Notes under the pieces: generated by a model | What the model was told of the DNA's origin: nothing | The model's database searches: none | Seen by the model: the letters and a program-made list of their open reading frames with translations, nothing else | In this document: in pieces, positions 14,771 to 21,755 of the stretch | Layout: each line of letters starts with the position of its first letter | How positions within the stretch are numbered: the stretch's first letter is position 1 | Translations under genes and position numbers: made by a program | Origin: an uncultured Alphaproteobacteria bacterium | GTDB taxonomy: Bacteria; Pseudomonadota; Alphaproteobacteria; Rs-D84 | Direction of reading: 5' to 3' | Assembly (NCBI GenBank): GCA_904502095.1 | Contig: CAJGDG010000014.1 | Location: 1 to 29,117, forward strand | Length of the DNA stretch: 29,117 nucleotides

Positions 14771-14847
14771 TGGTGGATGTGATTGGACTCGAACCAACGA
14801 CCTCTTCGATGTGAACGAAGCGCTCTAACCAGCTGAGCTACACATCC
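14771..14847 (-). tRNA. tRNA-Val (anticodon CAC)
   Basis: On the minus strand the acceptor GGATGTG pairs with CACATCC, the anticodon stem CTTCG/CGAAG encloses TTCACAT, and the T arm contains GGTTCGAGTCC. A CCA is encoded. Confidence 0.93.
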
Positions 14848-14891
14848 AAAGCACAGACATAACCGTACACAAATATGTTAGAACTTGCAAT

Positions 14892-14912
14892 AAAAAACGC
14901 CCAATCGAGCGT
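14892..14912 (-). terminator. uvrD terminator
   Basis: On the minus strand ACGCTC pairs with GGGCGT (one wobble) around GATT, followed by TTTTT. Confidence 0.8.
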
Positions 14913-14914
14913 TT

Positions 14915-16966
14915 TTATGCAATTGTTTTTATAAAATTACGCGCAACTTTTTTTATACCACGTGTTTTAAACGCAATGGTTAAAATATCACCACTCTCTT
15001 CAATAACAACACCCGCCCCCAATTCATCGTGTGAAACCAATTTGCCAACCATTGATATTTGTGCCTGTTTTTTTTGCTTTGGCGCAGGATTATACGACGC
15101 AGAAATTGTTGGTCGATATGCGCGTGGCGCGCCGCCTTGAAAATCAATATATTTATTATCCATTTCTGTAATAAAACGACTGGGCGAATTATAGGCGCGC
15201 TGACCAAAAATCACACGCGACATCGCATTTGATATTATGCAACGGCGGCGCGCACGTGTTATCGCAACATAGGCCAAGCGACGCTCTTCTTCCACTGCGC
15301 CTTCGGATATTGACTTTTCGTTGGGGAATATTCCCTCTTCCCAGGCGGGCAAAAACACAGTATCAAATTCCAAACCTTTGGCAGCATGAATTGTCATAAT
15401 GCGAACACAATTATTTTCGACCGATGCATCATCGTTATCGTCCGTCATCATCAGGGCCGCCTGTTCTAAAAACTCTGGCAAGGTATCGTACTTTGAAATA
15501 ACGCTGGTAATTAATTCACGAATGTTCAGCAATCTGTCTGGCGCATCTGCGTCTTTGGATTCGTGCCACATTTTTATATAGCCAGACGCGTCTAATAATT
15601 TTTTCGCAGCATCACGCGCAGGCATTGACGCCCAATCAAAATCAAACGCAGATAAAAATTCATTTGCTGCCGCACGCAATTTTGGTGCCAAATCAGCATT
15701 GCGAAGACCTGCCATCAAATTTGCGCCACATCCGCGCAATTTTTCAATCGCTTTATCCCCAAAACCACGACGAGGTTTTGCAATAACGCGCAAGAAAGAA
15801 ATATCATCAAATGGATACACCAATAAACGCAAGTACGCAATCGCATCGCGAATTTCCATCCTGTCATAAAACTTGGTCGCGCCAATTAATTTATACGGCA
15901 AACCACGCGAAGCAAATTCTTCTTCGAAAACACGTGACAGGCTGCCTGCACGAATAAGAACAGAAAATTTAGAATAATCATTTGAATCATCACGCACAAT
16001 CGCATCTGTAATAATACGCGCCTCGTCCCTGTCTGTTGGTAATGTCAAAACATAAACAGGTTCGCCAATATGCACACTGTCTGCTACACGCAAATCTTTG
16101 CCCAAACGACCCGTGTTATGACGAATAAGAGAATTCGCCGCACCTAATATATTTGCTGTACTGCGGTAATTCGTTTCCAGGCGAATTATCCGGGCAGATG
16201 GATATGTTTTATCAAAATTTAAAATATGTTTTATTTCTGCGCCACGCCACGAATAAATCGATTGGTCGTCATCACCAACACAACAAATATTTGGTGAATC
16301 TATGCCTCGCGTTAACATACCCAAAAATTCCATTTGCGCGTTATTAGTATCTTGAAACTCATCAACCAAGATATATTTAAACTGATTTTGATATCTCGAC
16401 AAAACATCAGGATTTTTATCAAACAAATCCAAAACCTTTAATATAATATCACCAAAATCAACCGCGTTTAATCGCATTAATTCCGCGTTATATGCATTAA
16501 ATAATTTGTCCCGGTTTTGCAGTGCAATTAAACCTTTGTCTTTTATTGCAGAAAATTCTTCCACATAATCACCAGGCGTTTTTGTCGATGCAGTCAACAA
16601 TGATTTTATAACTGCTTTTTGTTCATCTTCGCCATAGATAATAAAATCACTGCGCAGACCGCAACGCGCCGCATTGGCACGCAATATACGCAAACAAATC
16701 GAATGAAAAGTTCCGCACCATATATCAGACGAATACCACGCGCCATCAGACAAATCTGACAGACGCGTTTTCATTTCATTTGCCGCCTTGTTCGTAAAAG
16801 TCAGAGCCAACACCTGCCATGGCTGCGCCAGATGCTGATTTAAAATATACGCAATTCGCGTGGTCAGCACACGCGTTTTTCCTGTGCCTGCACCCGACAG
16901 CACCAACAGCGGGCCATTTGTGGTTTCAACTGCAGTCAATTGTTCTGGATTAAGATTTTCTAGCAT
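14915..16966 (-). CDS. uvrD: UvrD/PcrA-type DNA helicase
   Basis: A protein of 683 residues from the ATG at 16966; a GTG at 16975 in the same frame is equally possible. It is a superfamily 1A helicase with Walker A SGAGTGKT (24-31), GTFHS, VDEFQDTN (motif II), DDDQSIYSWRGA (motif III), ETNYRST (motif IV) and TIHAAKGLEFDTV (motif V), then AITRARRR (motif VI). The C-terminal 60 residues carry the PcrA-type tail for partner binding. It unwinds DNA 3'-5' in nucleotide excision and mismatch repair. The promoter lies so close that the mRNA is expected to be leaderless or nearly so. It is divergent from dnaQ. Confidence 0.95.
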   Translation of the reverse strand: MLENLNPEQLTAVETTNGPLLVLSGAGTGKTRVLTTRIAYILNQHLAQPWQVLALTFTNKAANEMKTRLSDLSDGAWYSSDIWCGTFHSICLRILRANAARCGLRSDFIIYGEDEQKAVIKSLLTASTKTPGDYVEEFSAIKDKGLIALQNRDKLFNAYNAELMRLNAVDFGDIILKVLDLFDKNPDVLSRYQNQFKYILVDEFQDTNNAQMEFLGMLTRGIDSPNICCVGDDDQSIYSWRGAEIKHILNFDKTYPSARIIRLETNYRSTANILGAANSLIRHNTGRLGKDLRVADSVHIGEPVYVLTLPTDRDEARIITDAIVRDDSNDYSKFSVLIRAGSLSRVFEEEFASRGLPYKLIGATKFYDRMEIRDAIAYLRLLVYPFDDISFLRVIAKPRRGFGDKAIEKLRGCGANLMAGLRNADLAPKLRAAANEFLSAFDFDWASMPARDAAKKLLDASGYIKMWHESKDADAPDRLLNIRELITSVISKYDTLPEFLEQAALMMTDDNDDASVENNCVRIMTIHAAKGLEFDTVFLPAWEEGIFPNEKSISEGAVEEERRLAYVAITRARRRCIISNAMSRVIFGQRAYNSPSRFITEMDNKYIDFQGGAPRAYRPTISASYNPAPKQKKQAQISMVGKLVSHDELGAGVVIEESGDILTIAFKTRGIKKVARNFIKTIA

Positions 16967-16981
16967 TAAATTCACGCATCT

Positions 16982-17010
16982 ATTATAATACAACAAACTT
17001 TTATTATCAA
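16982..17010 (-). promoter_or_regulatory. uvrD promoter
   Basis: TTGATA and TATAAT are separated by 17 bases on the minus strand. The -10 box ends only 7 bases from an in-frame GTG and 16 bases from the ATG. The ATTATAAT palindrome could also be the -10 of the divergent dnaQ. Confidence 0.6.
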
Positions 17011-17026
17011 GAACCGGAAAAACAAG

Positions 17027-17704
17027 ATGAAACGAATAATTTGCTTTGACATTGAAACAACAGGATTTGACTATCTGCGTGGCGACAGATGTATCGAAAT
17101 CGGCGCTGTTGAAATACTGGACGGAAAAATTACAGACAACACATTCCACGCATATATTAATCCAGAAGGTAAAATTATTCCACCTGACACATATATGGTT
17201 CACAAAATTTCAAACGCTTTTTTGGAAGACAAACCAAAGATGAGTGAGGTTGCACCAAAGTTTCTGGAATTTATTGGTGACAGTCCGATTGTTGCACACA
17301 ACGGTATCGACTTTGACTTTCCTTTCATCAATCATGAATTGGGGAAATTAAACCTGCCGCCAATTTCACGCGACAGACAAATCGATTCTATTGTTATTGC
17401 ACGCAATCGCGTTTTTGGTCCAAAAAGTTATACTTTGGACGCATTGGCAAAGTGGTACGGCATTTCATTAACCGCACGTGCAGATGCACACGGGGCGTTA
17501 ATCGACTCGGAAATTTTGGCCAAGGTTTATATTGAATTGGAAAACACAGCACCAGCACCAGATGTTTCAGAAATTATCGCTAAACAACACGAAGCAATGT
17601 TGGCACATCCAAAAATAGGCGCAAATTTTCCATACAGAAAATTCGAGGTTCCGACAGACGAACTGGAAAACCATAATGCGTTTATAGAAAAAATTAACGG
17701 ATAA
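17027..17704 (+). CDS. dnaQ: DNA polymerase III epsilon subunit (3'-5' proofreading exonuclease)
   Basis: A protein of 225 residues with CGGAA before the ATG. The DEDDh exonuclease motifs are complete: Exo I FDIETTG (Asp8, Glu10), Exo II HNGIDFDFPF (Asp95-97) and Exo III HGALIDSE (His155, Asp160). The length and the YTLDALAKWYGI stretch match replicative DnaQ rather than the shorter exonucleases. It proofreads as part of the polymerase III core with alpha. The C-terminal 30 residues would bind alpha. The gene is alone, with a terminator immediately behind it. Confidence 0.94.
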   Translation: MKRIICFDIETTGFDYLRGDRCIEIGAVEILDGKITDNTFHAYINPEGKIIPPDTYMVHKISNAFLEDKPKMSEVAPKFLEFIGDSPIVAHNGIDFDFPFINHELGKLNLPPISRDRQIDSIVIARNRVFGPKSYTLDALAKWYGISLTARADAHGALIDSEILAKVYIELENTAPAPDVSEIIAKQHEAMLAHPKIGANFPYRKFEVPTDELENHNAFIEKING

Positions 17705-17706
17705 AA

Positions 17707-17734
17707 AAATGCGGATTTAAAAATCCGCATTTTT
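17707..17734. terminator. dnaQ terminator (bidirectional)
   Basis: AATGCGGATT and AATCCGCATT form a perfect long stem with A and T runs on both sides, serving dnaQ and the convergent DUF2147 gene. Confidence 0.9.
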
Positions 17735-17736
17735 TT

Positions 17737-18261
17737 TTACTTTCTGATGATTGGACGCCAACCAGACACTTCTAATTTTTGCAGTTCAGATGGCAATGTA
17801 GCTGCATCCAACACACGCCATGTTTGTGTGCGACCAAATGGTCCAATTTTACCACGAACCTGTAATGCGTCAGGTGTTTCCTGCCAAATAACACTGGAAT
17901 AAATCTTGCCTGATTTTGGGTCCATTATTTTACCGTCTTCATACTTGTTATCATCATCTTCCCATTCCATATTCCAGATAATATCCAAACCAACCATTTT
18001 TGGCGCGCCTTTTACTTTGTCTGCAATACGTGTTGGATTTGATAAAGTTTCTGAAATAGTTCCGTCTGCGTTATATAACGCAACAATACGCCCCGCTAAT
18101 TCGACATCATCGCCGTCCATATATTCATACAAATAAACAACTGATTTAGGACTGTTTGTTTCATCATCAATCGTCTGATATAAACCTGTGTATGGCATTA
18201 CAGCATACGACGCCAATGGTAATACAGATAATAACAGTGCAGATAATAAATTCTTTTTCAT
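17737..18261 (-). CDS. DUF2147 exported protein
   Basis: A protein of 174 residues with AAGGAAAG before the ATG and a signal peptide cleaved after SYA (residue 19). The family pattern is clear: GLYQTIDDETNSPKS at the start, GLDIIWNM and DPKSGKIY in the middle, and VRGKIGPFGRTQTW near the end. Members are periplasmic beta-barrel, lipocalin-like proteins of unknown role, common in Gram-negative bacteria. Here the usual two cysteines of many members are absent. It is an independent unit, convergent with dnaQ. Confidence 0.85.
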   Translation of the reverse strand: MKKNLLSALLLSVLPLASYAVMPYTGLYQTIDDETNSPKSVVYLYEYMDGDDVELAGRIVALYNADGTISETLSNPTRIADKVKGAPKMVGLDIIWNMEWEDDDNKYEDGKIMDPKSGKIYSSVIWQETPDALQVRGKIGPFGRTQTWRVLDAATLPSELQKLEVSGWRPIIRK

Positions 18262-18323
18262 TTTTCTTTCCTTTTTTTATATATCGGACATTTTTACTAT
18301 ACCGATAAAAATCAAAATGCAAA

Positions 18324-18349
18324 ATAAAAAATGCAGCATCTGCCGCATT
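18324..18349 (-). terminator. fabZ/lpxD operon terminator
   Basis: On the minus strand AATGCGGCA pairs with TGCTGCATT (one wobble), followed by a T run, just after the fabZ stop codon. Confidence 0.85.
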
Positions 18350-18352
18350 TTT

Positions 18353-18790
18353 TTAAACAGTCTTTTGCAAAACCGCAGTAAAGGTTGCTTCGGCAACTTT
18401 TTTCCCGCCAACCATTGCGATCCCGTGGAATTTATACAAACTCATCTTCGTTAACAATAATTCAACATGTAATTCCAGTTTGTCCCCTGGGCGTACCATA
18501 TGTGAAAACTTAATCTTTTCCATTGTGGTAAAATAGCCCAACATATTTTCACGCTCTGCATCACTAAGCCGTTTAAAAGCAACAAAGCATGCTGTTTGCG
18601 CCAATGCTTCGACCTGTAATACACCAGGCATAATTGGATTGCCAGGGAAATGACCTGCACACCAAAATTCATTATCGCGCACATATTTAACACCAACCGC
18701 ACTGGTATCAGAATATTCACGAATTTCATCAACCATACGCATATCGCCGCGATGTGGAATAATTGCTTCTATTTTTTTCGCATCAAACAT
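18353..18790 (-). CDS. fabZ: (3R)-hydroxyacyl-ACP dehydratase
   Basis: A protein of 145 residues with AGGAAAGGA before the ATG. The hot-dog fold is shown by the catalytic GHFPGNPIMPGVLQVEALAQ region (His47, Glu61) and the closing KVAEATFTAVL. It removes water from beta-hydroxyacyl-ACP in fatty acid elongation, competing with lipid A synthesis for the same pool. It is the last gene of an lpxD-fabZ unit, as in many Gram-negatives, but lpxA and lpxB do not follow here. Confidence 0.95.
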   Translation of the reverse strand: MFDAKKIEAIIPHRGDMRMVDEIREYSDTSAVGVKYVRDNEFWCAGHFPGNPIMPGVLQVEALAQTACFVAFKRLSDAERENMLGYFTTMEKIKFSHMVRPGDKLELHVELLLTKMSLYKFHGIAMVGGKKVAEATFTAVLQKTV

Positions 18791-18807
18791 TCGATATTCC
18801 TTTCCTA

Positions 18808-18948
18808 TTATTTTTGTTTAGACAACATCCAACTTTCAATTATAATTTTTGTCTGTGGTTTTAACAATTGATTATCAGTTTGCATTTTTTGCAAAATGCG
18901 TTTTGGTGGATAAATACAAATAATATTTTTATTTCTATTGTCTATCAT
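18808..18948 (-). CDS. Possible 46-residue protein between lpxD and fabZ
   Basis: An ATG-started frame of 46 codons fills the gap between lpxD (18964) and fabZ (18790). The peptide is basic (many Lys) with ICIYPPKR near residue 11 and IIIESW near 36. There is no clear ribosome binding site before it, so translation would need coupling to lpxD. I recognise no family; it may be only an untranslated spacer. Confidence 0.3.
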   Translation of the reverse strand: MIDNRNKNIICIYPPKRILQKMQTDNQLLKPQTKIIIESWMLSKQK

Positions 18949-18963
18949 TTTTGTGTGAATTGA

Positions 18964-20007
18964 TTATTTCTTTGAATTTTTACGCAGCCATGCATAATGA
19001 CGCATAAATTCTGTGCCAGGTCCCGCCGGATAACCCATGTGTGATTCGCCGTCTGGAATATTACGGAATACACCACTGTTTGCACCAACAGACGCATCAT
19101 TGCCAATCTTTACGCCATTTGCAACGCCAACATGTCCGCCCAGTAATGCGCGGTCACCAATAACAACGCCGCCGGCCAGACCAACACCACTGGCCAAGAA
19201 ACACTCTTTCCCAACAACAACACCGTGTGCAATCTGGCACAGGTTATCAATTTTTGTACCATCACCAATTGTTGTGTCTGTCATTGCACCACGGTCGATG
19301 CAAGTGTTTGCACCAACTGACACACGTTCACCAATCACAACACGGCCAACATGTGGGATAAATATGTTCTTGCCACCTTGGCGGGTATAGCCGAAACCAT
19401 CTTTGCCAATAACAGCATTTGCGTTAATAACACAATCCGCCCCAACAGTTGCATTTTCAATATGCGCACCACTTTGTACAATCGTATTACGTCCCAGGAC
19501 AACACCACGACCAATAAACGCCCCAGGATAAATTTTAACCCCAGGTTCAATCGCAGCACCACGTTCAATTGTCACAAATTGTCCAACATAGTTTGTACGC
19601 TTTTTACGAAAGAAAACCCCGCGTTCAATAAACGCATGTTTACTGATACCAAAACGTGGTTTTTCGCGATAAATTTCGCCCAATATTTTTACGATATTGC
19701 CACGAGGACTGTCTGTGATTAACAGTGTCGCCCCCGCTGGTGCATGTTTTGCCATTTCCGGCTGAACCAAAATGACAGTCGCGCGCGTATTTTCCAACAC
19801 AGAAATTGGTAAAATTTTGAACGCGTTGCTGTTCTGTTCAGTAGAATAAAAAGCCAATTGACCTGCACGCGCATCTGCAATTGGGGCAACCCCACGCACA
19901 GGCGCATTTGCATCACCGCGCAATTGCAGACCAAATTTGGCCGCCAGCGCACCGGCTGTTGTTTTATTTGCCGCCGGCATAAACAAAGATTTTATAAAGT
20001 TCATCAT
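18964..20007 (-). CDS. lpxD: UDP-3-O-acyl-glucosamine N-acyltransferase
   Basis: A protein of 347 residues from 20007 (AGGTC 5 nt upstream; a second ATG directly follows). The N-terminal uridine-binding domain (about 20-115, with GVAPIADARAGQLAF) is followed by a left-handed beta helix of hexapeptide repeats (about 120-320). The catalytic His261 is in CQIAHGVVVG, equivalent to His239 of E. coli. It adds the N-linked hydroxyacyl chain in lipid A synthesis, which shows that the organism makes LPS. The usual bamA and skp neighbours are not here; the gene is divergent from nusA. Confidence 0.95.
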   Translation of the reverse strand: MMNFIKSLFMPAANKTTAGALAAKFGLQLRGDANAPVRGVAPIADARAGQLAFYSTEQNSNAFKILPISVLENTRATVILVQPEMAKHAPAGATLLITDSPRGNIVKILGEIYREKPRFGISKHAFIERGVFFRKKRTNYVGQFVTIERGAAIEPGVKIYPGAFIGRGVVLGRNTIVQSGAHIENATVGADCVINANAVIGKDGFGYTRQGGKNIFIPHVGRVVIGERVSVGANTCIDRGAMTDTTIGDGTKIDNLCQIAHGVVVGKECFLASGVGLAGGVVIGDRALLGGHVGVANGVKIGNDASVGANSGVFRNIPDGESHMGYPAGPGTEFMRHYAWLRKNSKK

Positions 20008-20072
20008 AGTGACCTGATTATAAATCAAAAAAATTTTATCCGCCACATTATTTTATAATGCGTGTTTTTTAC

Positions 20073-20100
20073 TTGCGTTTTAACGAATCGTATATATAAT
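20073..20100 (+). promoter_or_regulatory. nusA-infB promoter
   Basis: TTGCGT (20073-20078) and TATAAT (20095-20100) are separated by 16 bases. Transcription from about 20107 would give a leader of about 84 nt. Confidence 0.6.
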
Positions 20101-20125
20101 AAGTAGTGTTCTTAAAATAATTTTT

Positions 20126-20153
20126 AAGGGCGGGGTTGAAAAACCCCGCTCTT
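20126..20153 (+). promoter_or_regulatory. GNRA-capped hairpin in the nusA leader
   Basis: AAGGGCGGGGTT pairs with AACCCCGCTCTT (12 bp, one wobble) around a GAAA tetraloop. It ends 37 bases before the nusA start codon. Only CTTTC follows the G-C stem, so if it terminates it does so weakly. It could be an attenuator through which NusA controls its own operon. Confidence 0.55.
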
Positions 20154-20190
20154 TCAATAAGACATCTAATAAACGCAAAGGAGTGGATAA

Positions 20191-21729
20191 ATGTCTTTTG
20201 TATCTATGCCTCGTCAGGACTTGCTGTTGGCAATTGATTCCCTGGCCCAGGAAAAACAAATCGATCGTGAAATCGTTATCGAATCGCTGGAAGCAGCAAT
20301 CGCAAAAATCGCAAAACACAAATACGGCGAAGAATTTAATATCATCGCAAATATCGACCGTAAAAATGGCGCGATTTATGTTAAACGCTTGTTTGCCGTT
20401 ATTGATTCACCAGAATCTGTTGGCGAAGAATACGATCCAAACACTATGCTGACTGTTGCACAGGCAAAAAAATATGCAAAAGACCCAGCTGTTGGCGACA
20501 CAGTCGAAGATCCACTGCCAGAACCAGAATTTGGTCGTATGGCATTCCAAACAGCGCGCCAAATGATGACTGCTCGCGTTCGCGATGCTGAAAAAGGTCG
20601 TCAATTTGAAGAATTCAAAGATACTATTGGTGATATTGTCAGCGGCGTTGTCAAACGCATTGAATTCGGCAATGTATTTGTTGATATCAATGGTAAGGCC
20701 GAAGGATATATCAAAAACACAGAATTAATCCCTGGTGAAAGATTAACAGTTGGTGACCGTGTGCGCGCATTAATTATGGATGTTGCACGTTCTAATACCG
20801 GCCCACAAATCTTTTTAACCAGAACACATCCTATGTTCATGGAAAAACTGTTCGTCCAAGAAGTACCTGAAATTTATGAAGGCATTATCAAAATTAAATC
20901 GGTTGCACGCGCACCAGGTTCACATGCAAAAATCGCTGTTGAAACCCAGGACCCATCAATCGATGCAGTTGGTATGACAGTTGGCATCAAAGGGACACGC
21001 ATCCAACCTGTTATCAACGAATGCCATGGCGAAAAAATCGATGTTATTTTATATTCCGAAGACCCTGCTGTATTCATTGTTAACGCAATGCAACCTGCAA
21101 AAGTCGCAAAGATTATCGTTGATGAAGATACACGCAGCGCAGCAGTTGTCGTTAACGAAGATCAACAGTCTTTGGCAATCGGTCGTCGCGGTCAAAATGT
21201 TCGCTTGGCATCACAATTGACAGGTTGGAACATTGATGTTATGAACGAAGCCGAAGAACAAGAAAAACGCGCAAAAGAATTCAAAGAAAAAACAGAATTG
21301 TTTATCGGCGGATTGGATGTTGATGAAATGATTGCACAGTTGCTGATTACAGAAGGCTTCCGCACAATCGAAGAAATCGCATTTGTTGACATCAGCGAAT
21401 TAGAAGAAATCGAAGGCTTTAACCCAGAATTGGCCGCAGAATTACAAAAACGCGCAAAAGATTATCTGGAAAAAGTCGAAAAAGAATATATTAACAAAGG
21501 TCACGAATTGGGTATGAGTGACGACTTGTTAAACTTTGACTTTATCAAACGTCCAATTATTATGCAGTTGGGTGCAGCTGGCATTAAATCGCTGGAAGAC
21601 TTGGCAGATTTGTCTACGGATGAATTGGTCGAAATCTTGGGCGAAGATACAATGTCTCAACGCCTGGCAGGTCGCGTAATTATGAAAGCTCGCGAAATTG
21701 CATACGATATTAAAATAGAAAACGAATAA
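20191..21729 (+). CDS. nusA: Transcription termination/antitermination factor NusA
   Basis: A protein of 512 residues with AAGGAG before the ATG. Domains in order are the N-terminal RNA polymerase-binding domain (1-130), S1 (about 140-205, SGVVKRIEFGNVFVDI), two KH domains (about 235-370, with GMTVGIKGTRIQ and AIGRRGQNVRLA) and two helix-hairpin-helix acidic repeats (about 375-500). The two C-terminal repeats are typical of proteobacteria. It acts on pausing, termination and rRNA antitermination. It is followed at 26 bases by infB. The usual upstream rimP is absent here, where lpxD is divergent instead. Confidence 0.97.
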   Translation: MSFVSMPRQDLLLAIDSLAQEKQIDREIVIESLEAAIAKIAKHKYGEEFNIIANIDRKNGAIYVKRLFAVIDSPESVGEEYDPNTMLTVAQAKKYAKDPAVGDTVEDPLPEPEFGRMAFQTARQMMTARVRDAEKGRQFEEFKDTIGDIVSGVVKRIEFGNVFVDINGKAEGYIKNTELIPGERLTVGDRVRALIMDVARSNTGPQIFLTRTHPMFMEKLFVQEVPEIYEGIIKIKSVARAPGSHAKIAVETQDPSIDAVGMTVGIKGTRIQPVINECHGEKIDVILYSEDPAVFIVNAMQPAKVAKIIVDEDTRSAAVVVNEDQQSLAIGRRGQNVRLASQLTGWNIDVMNEAEEQEKRAKEFKEKTELFIGGLDVDEMIAQLLITEGFRTIEEIAFVDISELEEIEGFNPELAAELQKRAKDYLEKVEKEYINKGHELGMSDDLLNFDFIKRPIIMQLGAAGIKSLEDLADLSTDELVEILGEDTMSQRLAGRVIMKAREIAYDIKIENE

Positions 21730-21755
21730 CAAAAACAATTAAACGGGGTGTATAT

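Noticed and set aside
16967..17203. 79-residue N-terminal extension of the UvrD-like helicase
   Set aside because: It overlaps dnaQ on the other strand, and the family starts at MLENLNPEQ; the promoter lies between.
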